A stretch of 64,000 nt of DNA from contig NC_065922.1 of the NCBI RefSeq assembly GCF_024586455.1, forward strand, positions 34,654,089 to 34,718,088. The letters are read 5' to 3'. Position numbers and translations under genes: made by a program. Shown in pieces: positions 1 through 11,164 of this stretch (position 1 is the first letter of the stretch; every line of letters starts with the position of its first letter). The DNA comes from Bactrocera neohumeralis. Lineage: Eukaryota; Arthropoda; Insecta; Diptera; Tephritidae. The notes under the pieces are model-generated. The model made no database searches, had not been told where the DNA came from, and was given only the letters and a program-made list of their open reading frames with translations.

Positions 1-544
1 ATGTATAATAAGACTGCGCTAGGAAAAAAATATAATTCTTTTCTTTCAGCGGCCCATCGTTACTTATAGTCTTAACCAAAGCATGAATATACAGTCTTCG
101 GTTTGGCGATGACCGAAAGTTCCGTATACTTATCGTTATTTTGTTGGGGAAAAGTAAAGTGTCTGCCGAAACAATTTCAGTTATTTTCAAAGGTGGCTTG
201 TGGAATTGTGGCGCATCACTAAAATGACTGCCAAAGTGAAAGCAGTAAGTGTTTATTTTCTCATTTTGCGCTTATTCGTTGCTGTTTGTCTGCTTTAGAC
301 CGCCGAGCATTTGAATTTATAAATTTATGCGCGTAGCTGTCAAAATACTTTGGAATTCATTCAATTTTATATTTACAACTCGACAATCGTGTTGTGAAGT
401 GGGGTAGGAGAGAAAACTTGAAGCGTAATTTATTATTCTGAAATTATATTATCTAATAATGAATATAATCATATTTTAAGTTTTTTGGAAATATACCTCT
501 ACATATATATTTTTTTTGAATGTTGCTTAAATTTAATGAATTTC

Positions 545-735
545 TGTGAAGAAGATATATTAAGCTTGCCAAGGAACTTGTTACACCCAGAAGGAATATG
601 TATTGAAATGATAACTATGAGGTGTTGAGTCGATTTCCGTTTGTCTGCATATATGCGAACTTTTGATTCAGTCTTTGAGATATCACTCTAAAATTTCTCA
701 CACATTCTTTTCTCCCCAAAGGAGTGCTAATTTAA
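545..735 (+). repeat. Dispersed repeat family B, 5' part
   Basis: Matches the 5' part of the family B copy at 59565-60200: a run about 'attaagcttgcc', then 'acacccagaagg', then 'gagtcgattt', 'cgtttgtctg', 'gagatatcac' and 'tctccccaaagg'. The copy stops before the internal 154-bp units. It is non-coding and unclassified. Confidence 0.7.
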
Positions 736-739
736 ACAC

Positions 740-1270
740 TAGTGCACACATATAAAGTGAAATTTACTTTCGACTACTTTAAAGCTATAATGCATACAGT
801 CACATACATGAATTTAAATCCACATGGATGTATACACACACATGTATCAACAATACATAAAAAATACATAAAGTATGTCATTGTCTCTTCATTTCTAAAG
901 CTAACCAAACTTTGTCATGAAAATGAGTTGACATCAGAAAGTAATGAAAACGTTTGATGTGCGTTGGCTCCCCTTCACACACTTATATACACTTTGTAAA
1001 CTCGTAGCTTCATATATATGTTATTGTTGTTTTTTTTCCTTTTCGGGTTATAAACGCGTGTCGACTTTATGTGGCACGTGTTTTGCACTTTACTCTTTGC
1101 TGTTGTTCTTTTTCAACACCACATTTGCAAGCTTTTAACGAACTGTAAACACCTTTTGAACTTTGTTGTTAGCTTATACATACATATGTACATACATACA
1201 TATATTCCAGCCTACTTACGCACGTACTTTTGCTTGCGTGTTCACATTTTACAAATGTTTTAACGATTTC
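740..1270 (+). repeat. Duplicated block A1 (partner A2 at 57690-58000)
   Basis: The core at 917-968 is almost identical to 57719-57770; over roughly 53 bases I count two substitutions and no gap. Similarity continues weakly through 1045-1175, including 'gcacgtgtttt' and 'cgaactgtaaacac' against 57848-57965. The two copies have the same orientation. The short frames inside are not coding: the conserved core is closed by the same in-frame TGA in both copies. Block B lies downstream in both places, so this is more likely a segmental duplication than a mobile element, although a dispersed repeat is possible. Nothing else is recognisable in 740-1500 beyond a CATACATA-rich run at 1179-1207. Confidence 0.65.
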
Positions 1271-1500
1271 ACGATATTTATATTTTATGATATTCATATC
1301 AAATGAAAATTGCGGCAACAAAGTTAGTAGACAGTGAGGCAAATATATTTATATGTTGATTATGACCCAGTGAAAGCAACTGCGATATTCTACTTGGAAA
1401 AGTATTTATCCATAGAAGTTGTTCGAGTTCATTTAAGCGGGGAATAATTAATACTGAGTTGAAAAGAGAAACTATAATGAATAATATTAATTTAACATGT

Positions 1501-1512
1501 ATGAGTTGCTTT
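1501..1512. repeat. Target-site duplication, left copy, of the LINE at 1513-2549
   Basis: ATGAGTTGCTTT occurs here and again at 2550-2561, immediately after the GAA tail of the LINE fragment. Direct repeats of this length flanking a 5'-truncated, tailed LINE are what target-primed reverse transcription produces. Confidence 0.8.
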
Positions 1513-2549
1513 AACTAAACTAAATTAAACTGACGTTGAACAACACGAAAAGCTCCGTCAGGATCGGGAAGGACCTCTCCGAGCCGTTCGATACCAAACG
1601 AGGTTTCAGACAAGGCGACTCCCTATCGTGCGACTTCTTCAACCTGCTCCTGGAGAAAATAGTTCGAGCTGCAGAACTAAACAGAGAAGGTACCATCTTC
1701 TATAAGAGTGTACAGCTGTTGGCGTATGCCGATGATATTGATATCGGCCTCAACACCCGCGCCGTTAGTTCTGCTTTCTCCAGGCTGGACAAGGAAGCAC
1801 AGAAAATGGGTCTGGCAGTGAACGAGGGCAAGACGAAATATCTCCTGTCATCAAACAAACAGTCGTCGCACTCGCGACTTGGCTCTCACGTCACTGTTGA
1901 CAGTCATAACTTTGAAGTCGTAGATAATTTCGTCTATCTTGGAACCAGCGTAAACACCACCAACAATGTCAGCCTAGAAATCCAACGCAGGATAACTCTT
2001 GCCAACAGGTGCTACTTCGGACTGAGTAGGCAATTGAAAAGTAAAGTCCTCTCTCGACGAACAAAAGCCAAACTCTATAAGTCGCTCATAATTCCCGTCC
2101 TGCTATATGGTGCAGAGGCTTGGACGTTGTCAACAACTGATGAGTCGACGTTGCGAGTTTTCGAGAGAAAAGTTCTGCGAAAGATTTATGGTCCTTTGCG
2201 CGTTGGCCACGGCGAATATCGCATTCGATGGAACGATGAGCTGTACGAGATATACGACGACATTGACATAGTTCAGCGAATTAAAAGACAGCGGCTACGC
2301 TGGCTAGGTCATGTTGTCCGAATGGACAAAAACACTCCAGCTCTGAAAGTATTCGACGCTGTACCCGCCGGGGGAAGCAGAGGAAGAGGAAGACCTCCAC
2401 TCCGTTGGAAGGACCAAGTGGAGAAGGACCTGGCTACGCTTGGAATATCCAATTGGCGCCACGTAGCGAAAAGGAGAAACGACTGGCGCGCTGTTGTTAA
2501 CTCGGCTATAATCGCGTAAGCGGTGTCTACGCCAATTAAGAAGAAGAAG
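1513..2549 (+). mobile_element. 5'-truncated LINE (non-LTR retrotransposon), 3' end with GAA tail
   Basis: The element contains the C-terminal part of a reverse transcriptase frame, a short 3' UTR and a terminal run of AAG/GAA triplets at 2538-2549. It is flanked by the 12-bp direct repeat at 1501-1512 and 2550-2561. LINE sequence clearly begins near 1530; the 17 bases from 1513 are filler or 5' junction sequence. Copies of the same lineage or a close relative lie at 8100-9386 (+) and 48197-48432 (-), both with the same triplet tail. The exact clade is not certain from reading alone. Confidence 0.9.
1536..2519 (+). CDS. Reverse transcriptase, C-terminal part (5'-truncated LINE ORF2)
   Basis: This is an open frame of 327 residues ending in TAA. 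It carries the RT motif RQGDSLS at about residues 25-31 and the catalytic motif YADD at 64-67. The C-terminal region typical of insect LINEs follows, with RRITLANRCYF, LLYGAEAWTLS, RLRWLGHVVRMD and GRGRPPLRWKDQV. No endonuclease or RT N-terminus is present, so the protein cannot act alone. The frame has no ATG at its start; it opens with TTG only because the element is truncated there, and LINE-like codons continue upstream to about 1530. Absence of stops or frameshifts over almost 1 kb indicates a fairly recent insertion compared with the other LINE relics here. Confidence 0.9.
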   Translation: MNNTKSSVRIGKDLSEPFDTKRGFRQGDSLSCDFFNLLLEKIVRAAELNREGTIFYKSVQLLAYADDIDIGLNTRAVSSAFSRLDKEAQKMGLAVNEGKTKYLLSSNKQSSHSRLGSHVTVDSHNFEVVDNFVYLGTSVNTTNNVSLEIQRRITLANRCYFGLSRQLKSKVLSRRTKAKLYKSLIIPVLLYGAEAWTLSTTDESTLRVFERKVLRKIYGPLRVGHGEYRIRWNDELYEIYDDIDIVQRIKRQRLRWLGHVVRMDKNTPALKVFDAVPAGGSRGRGRPPLRWKDQVEKDLATLGISNWRHVAKRRNDWRAVVNSAIIA

Positions 2550-2561
2550 ATGAGTTGCTTT

Positions 2562-4140
2562 TATTCAAAAACTGAACTTTCAGTATGCTCTAGAATTAGC
2601 TTATTGCATATAAATTATTCCAAATAAGCCAACTGAAAATTGAAGGATGCTATTTCCATTTAATAACGCTAGTTTGCAATAATTTTTCAACTGTGACTGT
2701 AGATGCTGTTTCTTGCAAAGCCCAAAAATGATGGCAAAAGTCTCCTAACAAGTAAGATATTTTGTGTTGAAGTCAAGGTTTGTTTGCGGATCAAACCACC
2801 ACCATTTACTAAAATGATAAAAATAACTGTACATCATGGAAAATTTTGAACTAAAATTCGTAAACGGGAAACCTCAAACGGCACAGGCAAACTTTTCCTT
2901 CATATTTGTTGAGTAGTGTAATTAGCCTCTTTGCTTTGTTATCTGCAAATATGCATCTTTCTGTCAATATTAATATTATTTGCATAGCCTGTACAGTAAT
3001 TACATGAGAAGAATGACATGCATTGCAGCTTTTGTTAATCGGATCGCATGCAAATGTCAAATTTAATCATTGGCAAAGTTAATGAAACTACAGATATCAA
3101 ATAAGACAACCAACTAATAGTTAATTAAAACCAAAATATATGTATGGCTATTTGGATTTCGTGTGACACCTGAGTTGGCTATTATTGAAATGCGAATTAT
3201 GGTCATATACATACATATTGATATATTCTTGCAACACGTTATTTTCTTACACAGATTGTTCCAAAATTAATGTGATATTTAAATTTGCCGCCATTTCAAT
3301 TAATCACATGAATCATCATCATCATTTCAATTAATCAGTTGACGAGGTTAATACCTTGTCTCGCCATATTTTGTGAGAAATTTTCGAAATGCGGCCACCA
3401 AACTTTCATTATTTTTGTAATATTGTTCAATAATCAAGACAAGTTGTTGTTCATTTCATATTTGTTATTTTATTTTTTATTTTCAATGGGCTTTAACCTA
3501 CTTTGAATTTCTTTCACTTATTAGCATTTGCAATGACTTCCGCACTGTTCGATAAGGCAAATTTTTAAGAATTTTTTGCCAGTCTGTGCAATAGCCGAAT
3601 GGAACTTACACATATTTTATTCTTATATTAATGACACATATTTTACGTCAGAAATTGAGAGAGCTGAACAATTGATTTCATAATAACTATTTCTGTAAAG
3701 CTGCTTTAGATAACTTCAAACTATTATTGCAAAACCTGCTCAATTCGGTATTTTTATGGTTTAAGAAAAACTCTTCTCTTTCGGCGGCCTTTTCAGTAAT
3801 CATAACATATTTGCCAATCTATAACATTAATAGCGTTCTGCATTAAGTAAAGTATTGTAAGCAGGTCATACATGTCGTATGAGTAATATACTATATGTAA
3901 GTAGCGCAAACCAAAGTGCAACATCACGATGGGGAAATGAAATGTGCATAGCCTCTCAATTCAATATTAGAAATGGAAATACGCTGATATCTCAAAGAGC
4001 TATAATATAATTTCTTGCAGCAGCAAATGCAACATGCTCTTCATACTGACCCAATTGCTTAGATTAGCCATATGTACATATTTTATATAGAATTGCCTTT
4101 GTATTAAAATTTTATATTTCAAATACAACAGGGATATTTC
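2562..4140. other. Unannotated AT-rich stretch
   Basis: I see no gene in it. A segment around 3861-3890 resembles 58497-58525, which places it in the 0.9-6.5 / 57.7-61.6 kb duplication. It contains one minus-strand copy of a recurring TATTACTCATACG motif at about 3876-3888. Confidence 0.5.
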
Positions 4141-4256
4141 GTCGTTTAAGATCGACGTATCCGCTGACGATTTTCAATTGTCGATCACAAACGTGATAAG
4201 CCGACTGTAGTTGTCACTAAAATGCCAAGAAACCCCGTTGATACAAAAAACTGATT

Positions 4257-5335
4257 AACAATAATTCGCTTAGTATTTGTTATCAAAATGTTAAAGGTCT
4301 TAATACAAAACTTACTGATCTGTATTTAAATAGCATTCATTGTAACTTTAAAATCATTGCTTTCACAGAAACTTGGCTAAAGCCCCACATTTTTGATAAT
4401 GAAATATTCAACATCGAATTCGAAATCTTTAGATATGACCGGCTGAACAGAAAAGGAGGTGGTGTCTTGTTTGCTGTTCATTCTTCAATTCCATCTGAAG
4501 AAGTCGATGTTCCACATGCAGACTTCATAGAATTTAAGTGCATCTGTACATATGTAGCATGTTTCTTTAATAAATAATGTTTTCTCAATGGCTGATACTA
4601 ATACTGATTCCATGACTGTTTTGGGAGATTTCAATTTACCGTGTGTATCATGGAAATCTATTGATGATTACACCACTCCTATTAGTACTCGCTTATGTTT
4701 TAACGGGTTCCTAGATAAAATGTCGGAGTTGGGTTTAAACCAAATTAATCTAATTTCAAACGAGTTTGGTAAGTTCTTAGATCTGGTTCACGTTGATAAC
4801 ACTTCAATGTTCTCTGTTGTCCGATGTGATCCTTTGGTTCGGCCAGAGGACTCGTATCATCCTGCTTTGGAAATTAACATCGAAATCTTAGTCAACTTTG
4901 CTCATAATAATACACAAGACCTTTGTTTTCGGTTCAACTTTGCGAAAGCTAATTTTAAGAAGATTAATTACGAACTTTCTAAAGTAACTTGGCCAGATTA
5001 CAGTGGCAATATTGAATTGAGTGCTTCCCATTTTAATGCAACTATTTTAAGTTTATTTGAAAAATATGTTCCGAAGTGTGTTGTTACTCAAAAAATGAGT
5101 TATAACTTATGGTTTTCGAAAGAATTATGTAAATTAAAACATAGAAAATCTCGTGCTTTTAAACTTTTTAAAAAAACTGGTTTAGTTGCTGACTATTCAA
5201 AATATTATTCTAAATTGCGGCGACAATTTGCTGAACTTAACAAAATATGTTATAATAATTATATAGGCAAAGTAAAAAATAATATTGTACGTAATCCAAA
5301 ATTGTTTTATGGTTTCGTAAACCACTCTACTTTCG
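4257..5335 (+). pseudogene. LINE ORF2 N-terminal relic: APE-type endonuclease, frame broken
   Basis: Two frames together read as the apurinic-type endonuclease of a jockey/CR1-like LINE. The first, from about 4257 to the TAA at 4575-4577, gives CYQNVKGLN, then IIAFTETWL with the conserved TETW, then RKGGGVLFAV. The second, 4588-5335, gives TVLGDFNLPCVSW with the catalytic GDFN, and then the linker before RT with basic LCKLKHRKSRAFKLFKK and NPKLFYGFVN. A stop and a short deletion separate the halves. No RT domain follows, because the frame runs into a MITE at 5336. Upstream sequence 4140-4256 may be the end of ORF1 but is not readable. The product would be non-functional. Confidence 0.85.
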
Positions 5336-5467
5336 TAGAGGTGTCTAGGAACCTATTTTTCCGAGTACCAAACGAAAAAAAAAAATTTTTTTTTTTTGAA
5401 TCACTCTAATGAACATCGAATGTTTTTTTCGCTTGGTACTTCAAAAATTGTTTGATAGACACCTCTA
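5336..5467. mobile_element. Small inverted-repeat element (MITE), TA target
   Basis: The element has terminal inverted repeats of about 45 bp. It opens TAGAGGTGTCTA and closes TAGACACCTCTA, with arms that also share ATTTTT, GAGTACCAA/GAAGTACCAA and CGAAAAAAA. TA dinucleotides at 5336-5337 and 5466-5467 fit a TA target duplication, which suggests a Tc1/mariner-type MITE. It abuts the LINE endonuclease relic, and that LINE's reading does not resume on the other side. No coding capacity. Confidence 0.8.
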
Positions 5468-5749
5468 AGAAAGGCTCTGTACGTATGAGCTCTAATTGTA
5501 ACAGGAAGGTCATCCGATTATCCGTTGTCTGTTTTTTCTTATTATTAAAAAAAATTGAATCTCACTTCCAATTGACATAAAAAATTTTTCGCTTTATGGA
5601 TTTTGTAGAATATACTTATACATAAACCATAAATAAAACGGGATTCTAGCATCTTTATTCATATTTTGATACGTTTCTATACTGAAATCCCATTTTTTTT
5701 CTTTAAATAAATTGACAAGATTTAAATGTAAATATATTAACTAGTTTTG

Positions 5750-5985
5750 CCAGTGTTCAAAGCAGCAATATAATCTCCTAAGAAATTGTTTCGATCGGAC
5801 CATTATAGCTTATGGGTATCATATGATCTGAAGAATCAAATTCATGTCCTTAAAAAAAAAAAAAAACAAAATACATGTGACATACAAAGTGACTGATCAA
5901 AGTTCTTGCAGGGAATATTTTGTATTTGTGAACGGTATTATAAATGTGGTGCAACCGAAGTTAACTTCGTTTCCTCTTTGTAAAA
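5750..5985 (+). repeat. Dispersed repeat family B, 3' part
   Basis: Shows 'aatataatctcc', 'gaaattgtttcgatcgg', 'ttgtgaacggtatta' and the family's 3' end 'gtgcaaccgaagttaac'. A poly-A tract near 5853-5866 interrupts it. The gap 5468-5750 holds nothing I recognise. Confidence 0.75.
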
Positions 5986-6179
5986 CAAGAAACTGTGTGA
6001 AAAATTAATTAGCTTCGAATTCATTTATGGCGCTTACTTGTAATTATTCAGCCACATCATTCCCGTCTTCTCCAAATAGAAGACGTGAAGAAAAAATAAT
6101 GAAAATTTATCTTTTTTTGTGGTTAACTAGTGTTGGTTTAAACATTTACATTTTATATAGTTCTATAAAGGAACTGGTG

Positions 6180-6510
6180 TTTTATTTTATTTTTCTTGCA
6201 CTATAACCTCAGTTTAATTTTTTGACTTTGCCTCGAATGCAAGCACTTAAAGTTCGCTTTTAAATTCCATTCTTTTTAATCCAATTTCGTATCTATTATT
6301 TATCCTTTTTTATATTATATTTTATTCTTTGCTTTGAATTCTTTTTTGTGTTTTTGTTTGTTCTTATTTGTTACGATTAACTGCATTTCCGACCTTCGCG
6401 ACGCCGGTCATTACGAATTTATGTAAATACTTTTTGATTTTCAATAAGTGCTAATGGGGTTTGTTCTCCAAATAACTGCGGGCAATATGCAAAGTACTTC
6501 GGGACGAAAA
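6180..6510 (+). repeat. Duplicated block B1 (partner B2 at 61230-61630)
   Basis: The best-matching part is 6385-6480 against 61505-61605. It includes 'gaccttcg', 'gccggtcatt', 'ttctccaaataa' and 'tgcgggcaatatgcaaa', which are shared exactly or nearly so. Upstream 6180-6380 is T-rich in both copies. The orientation is the same, and block A lies upstream in both locations. No reading frame is conserved and no terminal repeats are visible. Confidence 0.7.
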
Positions 6511-8099
6511 GTTGCCGTCTGTTGTTGCTATTCATGCGTGAACGGTATATAAGTTGTAGTTACATATGTATTATAAAAAAGGTTCTGCAAAGATTTTTTA
6601 TGAAATTTGATTTGGTTTTATTATTGCTATCAATTTCTGTCGGGCCTACCCTTTCTTTAAGTAGTAAAATATCTTTTAGCTTTGTTTTCAGTTCGGTTAA
6701 AAGAAGTCTGTATTGTATCAATATCATAATATTATGTTTGCTTCCATTTGTGTGGTAAATAGTTGTATGCGTTTTTAAAGAAATATACAAGTATTATTAA
6801 AATTTGATAAAAAAAATGGTTGAGAAGTGGAACTTATACAGAATATTCAATTTTCTTCAAGCCATACTACATTTTATGATAAATTTGTTTCCTAACTTGA
6901 AATTATTTTTACTAAATCTTAAAAGTCTTTTGTAGTGCTTTTTATTTTTACATGTACTATTTTGTATGAGCTAATAAATTCATTTTAGTTTCGTGTTCCC
7001 ATTGAACTTATTTAACTATTTATTTTAACTTTTTATCGTCATTTGAACTAAACTTAAAACCTTGGCTGTTTTCGAAATTACTGAGAACTCTAATGCGTAC
7101 GATGATTGTTGTAGTTTTTCCCATCCATATTTTTACCAGCACCAAATATGAAATGTAATTTTTGAATATTTAGTAAGAGTTTATTTTTCAAATGCTCCTA
7201 AGCACTTCACTATCTAAACATGGATTTTTTGAATTTTCGACAAATCGCCGTGGCAGAAACTCCAAAGCTTTGGGTTGCAAACCAAACATATTAGCATAGG
7301 TTAAACAGAACTGACGAATGAAATGCTGCTCGTGGGAGTATTTCACTTTTTCAAATGGGTTGTAAACATATATGTATGTGTCAGTATGATATCGAAGCTT
7401 TTAACTTCTTTTATTTTTCTTTAATACTGGATGTTGCAAATAATATGTATGCATATATTTCACTTCACTTGATCACACCCTAACGTATACATTAATACGA
7501 GTTATTAAGAAATCCAAAATTATTGAGGGTAGAATATTATTTCATATTTATGTATTTCTCAATAACAATACTGATTTTGTTGGAAATATATTGTATAAAT
7601 AGCACATGCTTTCTATTTTTTTAATACTTTATTTCTGATTTTATCCTCATAGCAGTTTTAATCATACCTTCTTTCTCAGAACAGCACCTGAATAGAAACG
7701 AACAAAATAATTTTTAAAATTCTGAAAACATTGCTATTATAACATTTCTACTCTACAAAGCATCCTGGTTGAAGATGGTATAAAATGGGTTTGGAAATGT
7801 TTAACCTATACAACTTGTTAGGTTTAAAAAAGCTTCATGCGGAAAATATGTTACAACGATGTTATGGAGCAGTGGGACTCCATTTCCCGTTCTCTTCATA
7901 CCTCTGCGGAAAAAACGGTAGGTTACTGCCGCCCACGCAGAAACACTAGATATGCTGGTGATTGTCATGCCTTCACTGCGTACAAACCACCCTGCAGCCG
8001 ATTGTGACAAGTGATGTGAAAGGAAAAAGCTGTGAAACGGTACCGCGAGAAGAGGAGAGAATAGAGACGTTTTTTCAAAAAAAAGAAGAGAGAGGCAGA
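6511..8099. other. Unannotated AT-rich stretch
   Basis: No host gene is visible. Short frames here, including a minus-strand frame at 7801-8154, look like shadows. The last 100 bp before 8100 reads as charged Lys/Arg/Glu-rich codons and probably belongs to the LINE relic that follows. Confidence 0.4.
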
Positions 8100-9386
8100 A
8101 AGACGTGAGTACGAAGAGCTTGAGATGCTGGCTAGCAGTAATTCGGCCCGACAATTTTATCAGAAGTTAAGGCAGCAAACAAATGGTTTCAAGTCTGAGG
8201 CCGGCTTCTATAAAGACAGTAAAAGTACCTTGATAACAGACGCACAGAGTACACTCGGAATGTGGAGGGAACACTTCTCGAACCTGCTAATTGGTGGAAG
8301 CAGTGCTGCGACAGTCAAAGAAGAGCCTGCAACAACAATCTACCGCGACAACAATGTCGTCCTACCACTTGAGCAATAGGAGGTGAAAACAGCTCAAAGG
8401 CGGCTTAAGAACATCAAAGCCCCGGGGCCCGGGGTATGCTGGAAAGGCGAATTTTTCAGCTGTTAAGTTTGATTTCGTCGGATGAATACATGTCCAGCCA
8501 TCGGAATACGACTGTACTCTGGCCTATCTACATGAAGGGAGATCCCGCAGTCTGCGCTAACTACTTATCCCGGAATCAATCCTCTTAATATCGCGTATAA
8601 TGTTTCTTTCGATAGTATTGTTCCCATTTTAAATAAAGGGATTGAACCTTATAAGTGTAGCTTTAGACCTAACAAATCCACCAGATTTCACAATACGTCA
8701 AATCTTGGAGAAGACTCTTCACAAACATATCGAAACCCATCATCTTTTTGTCGATTTCAAAGCCGCTTTCGGCAGCACTGATAGGAGCTGCGTATTCGAC
8801 GCCATATTTAAATTTGGTATCCCTGCAAAACTCATACGGCTACGCAGAATAATAAAGAGTACAACCATCAGACAGGGTGATTCTCTTTCGTGCAGTGGCA
8901 CTGTCTATTTTAAAAGTACAATGCTGCTGGGGTATGTAGATGACATTGATATCATAGACCTTAGCCTTGTGGTGAACGAGTGCAAGACTAAGCACCTGGA
9001 GGCCACATACAAATATTCCTCGCGCCTTGGGAACTAAGTCACTATTGGCAGCTATGTATGAACTAGTATGAATTCCACCAATAACCTAAGTGTGGAGATC
9101 AAGGGCAGAGTTAAGCTCATAAAAATTCAACGAATGCGCTGCGTAGTCCTTTTCGTTCGCATGGAAGATGATGCTTCAGCGAAAACCTCCTTCGACTCAA
9201 GACCCATGGGTGGATAACGGAAGCAAGTGGACCAGGGCATTTAATGGAAGAACCAAGTTCAAAGCGACCAGTCTGCACTTGGGATGTACAACTGGCGTGA
9301 ACTCGCAAAGGATAGAGGCAACTAGCGAAGTTTTGTGTTCTTGGCGAGACCGACCTTCGATTGTAGTGCCAAAGAAGAAGAAGAAT
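8100..9386 (+). pseudogene. Degenerate LINE ORF2 (pre-RT, RT and 3' tail) with internal deletions
   Basis: The relic reads in several frames. From 8125, ARQFYQKLRQQTNGF and MWREHFSNLL are the linker before RT. NIKAPGPG follows near 8415, then YKCSFRPNKST near 8650. From about 8700 come FTIRQILEKTLHKHIETHHL, VDFKAAF, FGIPAKLIRL, RQGDSLSC and the catalytic-site remnant YVDDIDI, where Ala of YADD is replaced by Val. A large deletion then joins the palm to the C-terminus (RMEDDASAKT near 9160, NWRELAKDR near 9290). It ends in a GAA-triplet tail at 9371-9386 like the tails at 1.5 and 48.2 kb. Several stops and frameshifts make it dead. Confidence 0.85.
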
Positions 9387-10170
9387 GGAAAGCAAAAATT
9401 AAAGAAGTAGTCGACTTCTTTAAGAACACAACTCCTATTGCTTCAGTTGCTATTTTTACCCTCTTTTCCTTGAAATATATGGTTGAATGCGTTAACTCAG
9501 AGCCACAAAAATCAGTTGAATATTATGAAATTCTGATTTTGATGAGTTCATTTCTTTTAAATATTTCCATTTTATGATTTTCAGATTTATTGCTTAGCTT
9601 AACAAATTTATCCTTAAGCAAAGTGCATCGAAACATTGCTTGCAGCAGAACATCTCTGTACTGCACGTGACAAGCGTCATGTCACACAACTTGCCAGTGC
9701 ACTGAAGTTGATGAATATAGTTGTTCATTCAACTGACTTTTGACAGGCAACAGCTGCACTGCACTAGAGTTTAATGGTTTGGAGCAAGTGCTGCTTTTTA
9801 GATTTTGTTATTCCACTTTAAGCTATGATTATAACCGTAACAGTTACGTGTGTGTTAGTAATATATATGTATATATACATACAGTATCTCGACTGTCAAC
9901 TGTGGATCGTGGTTCTTAAAAATAGTCAGAATTAATTTTAATATTAAATATGGAGTCTGTATATAGAGTGGACGTTGCTGTGAGAATATAAGTGACCTAT
10001 CTTTTGATGTGCAACCCAATTAGAACCGAACTTTCAAAATGTAAACATGAATTTTATTGCTTTGTTTTTATATACTGAACTTCGTAAACTTAGTCTCAAA
10101 AATATTTTTATTCTTTAACAAATTAAAAGTAATATCCATTATATATGAGATGAGAAAAACTTTCAGCTTT
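9387..10170. other. Unannotated stretch
   Basis: No gene is seen. Around 9640-9780 the sequence has mixed composition and vaguely resembles 34330-34430 (for example 'tcacacaact'), possibly an extension of block C, but the match is weak. Confidence 0.35.
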
Positions 10171-10480
10171 TATAAAATTACGATCATACTCGAGCTTTGC
10201 TGTATGCTGTTGCACATTTCATGTTGTTAGTGTGGCATTTGCTGTACTGCCTCCAGTTACATTTTGCAACACCCTCTTCAAACAACAGTGTGTTTTCCTC
10301 GATGACAGCAGCTATTATTCTGTTGTCGTACTGACACTGTGCGTTTAAGTTACATCGCTCGACTGGCTGCCAGCGTTTTGACTTGAACAACGCACAATAT
10401 AACCTAAGTGTTTATGAATACGTTTGATTAAAATGAATTGGTGTGAGTGGGTGAAATGAAAAGAGATGGCAATGTTTAAG
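10171..10480 (-). repeat. Duplicated block C1 (partners C2 34760-34985 and C3 46020-46410)
   Basis: Clear similarity to C3 runs through 'ttttgcaaca', 'aacaacagtgtgttttc', 'gatgacagcagc' and 'ctggctgccagcg', and on through 'aaaatgaattgg' and 'tttaagaaagg'. C2 shares the segment around 'cgactgcctgtcaccg'. A 68-residue minus-strand frame (10184-10390) exists here, but C3 carries stops and frame changes in the matching stretch, so I do not call a protein. On the minus strand the 'gccAGTCGAGCG' segment could be an initiator with a TATATT about 37 bp upstream; this is only suggestive. Confidence 0.65.
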
Positions 10481-11160
10481 AAAGGTTTTTATGCAAATTC
10501 TCTGAAAGATTTGTTGATTTTTGTTGTAGCACTGAATGACATTACCATTATAAGCAATTGTCCGTGGAAGCAGCTGCATTAGTTGCATCCGTAATTGCAA
10601 GCAGAATTTAAAATCTGCTGTTTTAAGGGCAATAAATGAACCGTCATAGAATTAATCTGACAATAAATTTCTACAAAAATTAATCTTTATAAATAACATA
10701 ACTAATTGTAATAAACTAAACGAACATTGGCGCACAATTGAACATTCTTCTTGTTGTATATATGGTTTTATGTTCTATTGTTTTTATCATATGTAAATTC
10801 AGTAAATATATTTTATACGAAATTCACTTTCTAGTTATATCCGCTTTTACTTATTCTTAATTATTTATAATATGTATATTGGAATGCACATGTAAATTTA
10901 AAGATACAAAAGGCAGACATTCTCACATATTCTTTTTGACATCGACCTGGATTAGCTTGGACTGTGGTATCGACATATATATGTAGATATGTGCAAACGA
11001 AAACTTCGGTATCGTTGTGTGTAAGCTTTTTAGTCGGTGGAACAGACATATATATCGAACTTTTAAAGTGCTGAAGGATATCTGCTCTAAATGATATATA
11101 ACATTTCCTTTCCCATCCTTAAAAAAATATTCCATCTATTCACTATAATTCTTCTACAGC
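10481..11160. other. Unannotated AT-rich stretch
   Basis: I see no gene, repeat or terminal inverted repeat in this stretch. Confidence 0.4.
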
Positions 11161-11164
11161 AATA

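Noticed and set aside
4588..5409. Intact gene starting MADTNTD
   Set aside because: It is the second half of a LINE endonuclease whose first half lies in another frame; its last codons are MITE sequence.
7801..8154. 117-codon minus-strand frame
   Set aside because: It is antisense to the LINE linker region that begins at about 8050 and shows no domain.
10184..10390. 68-codon minus-strand frame in block C1 as a protein-coding exon
   Set aside because: C2 and C3 show stops and indels out of frame at the aligned positions; only a short RWQ..ER stretch is shared.
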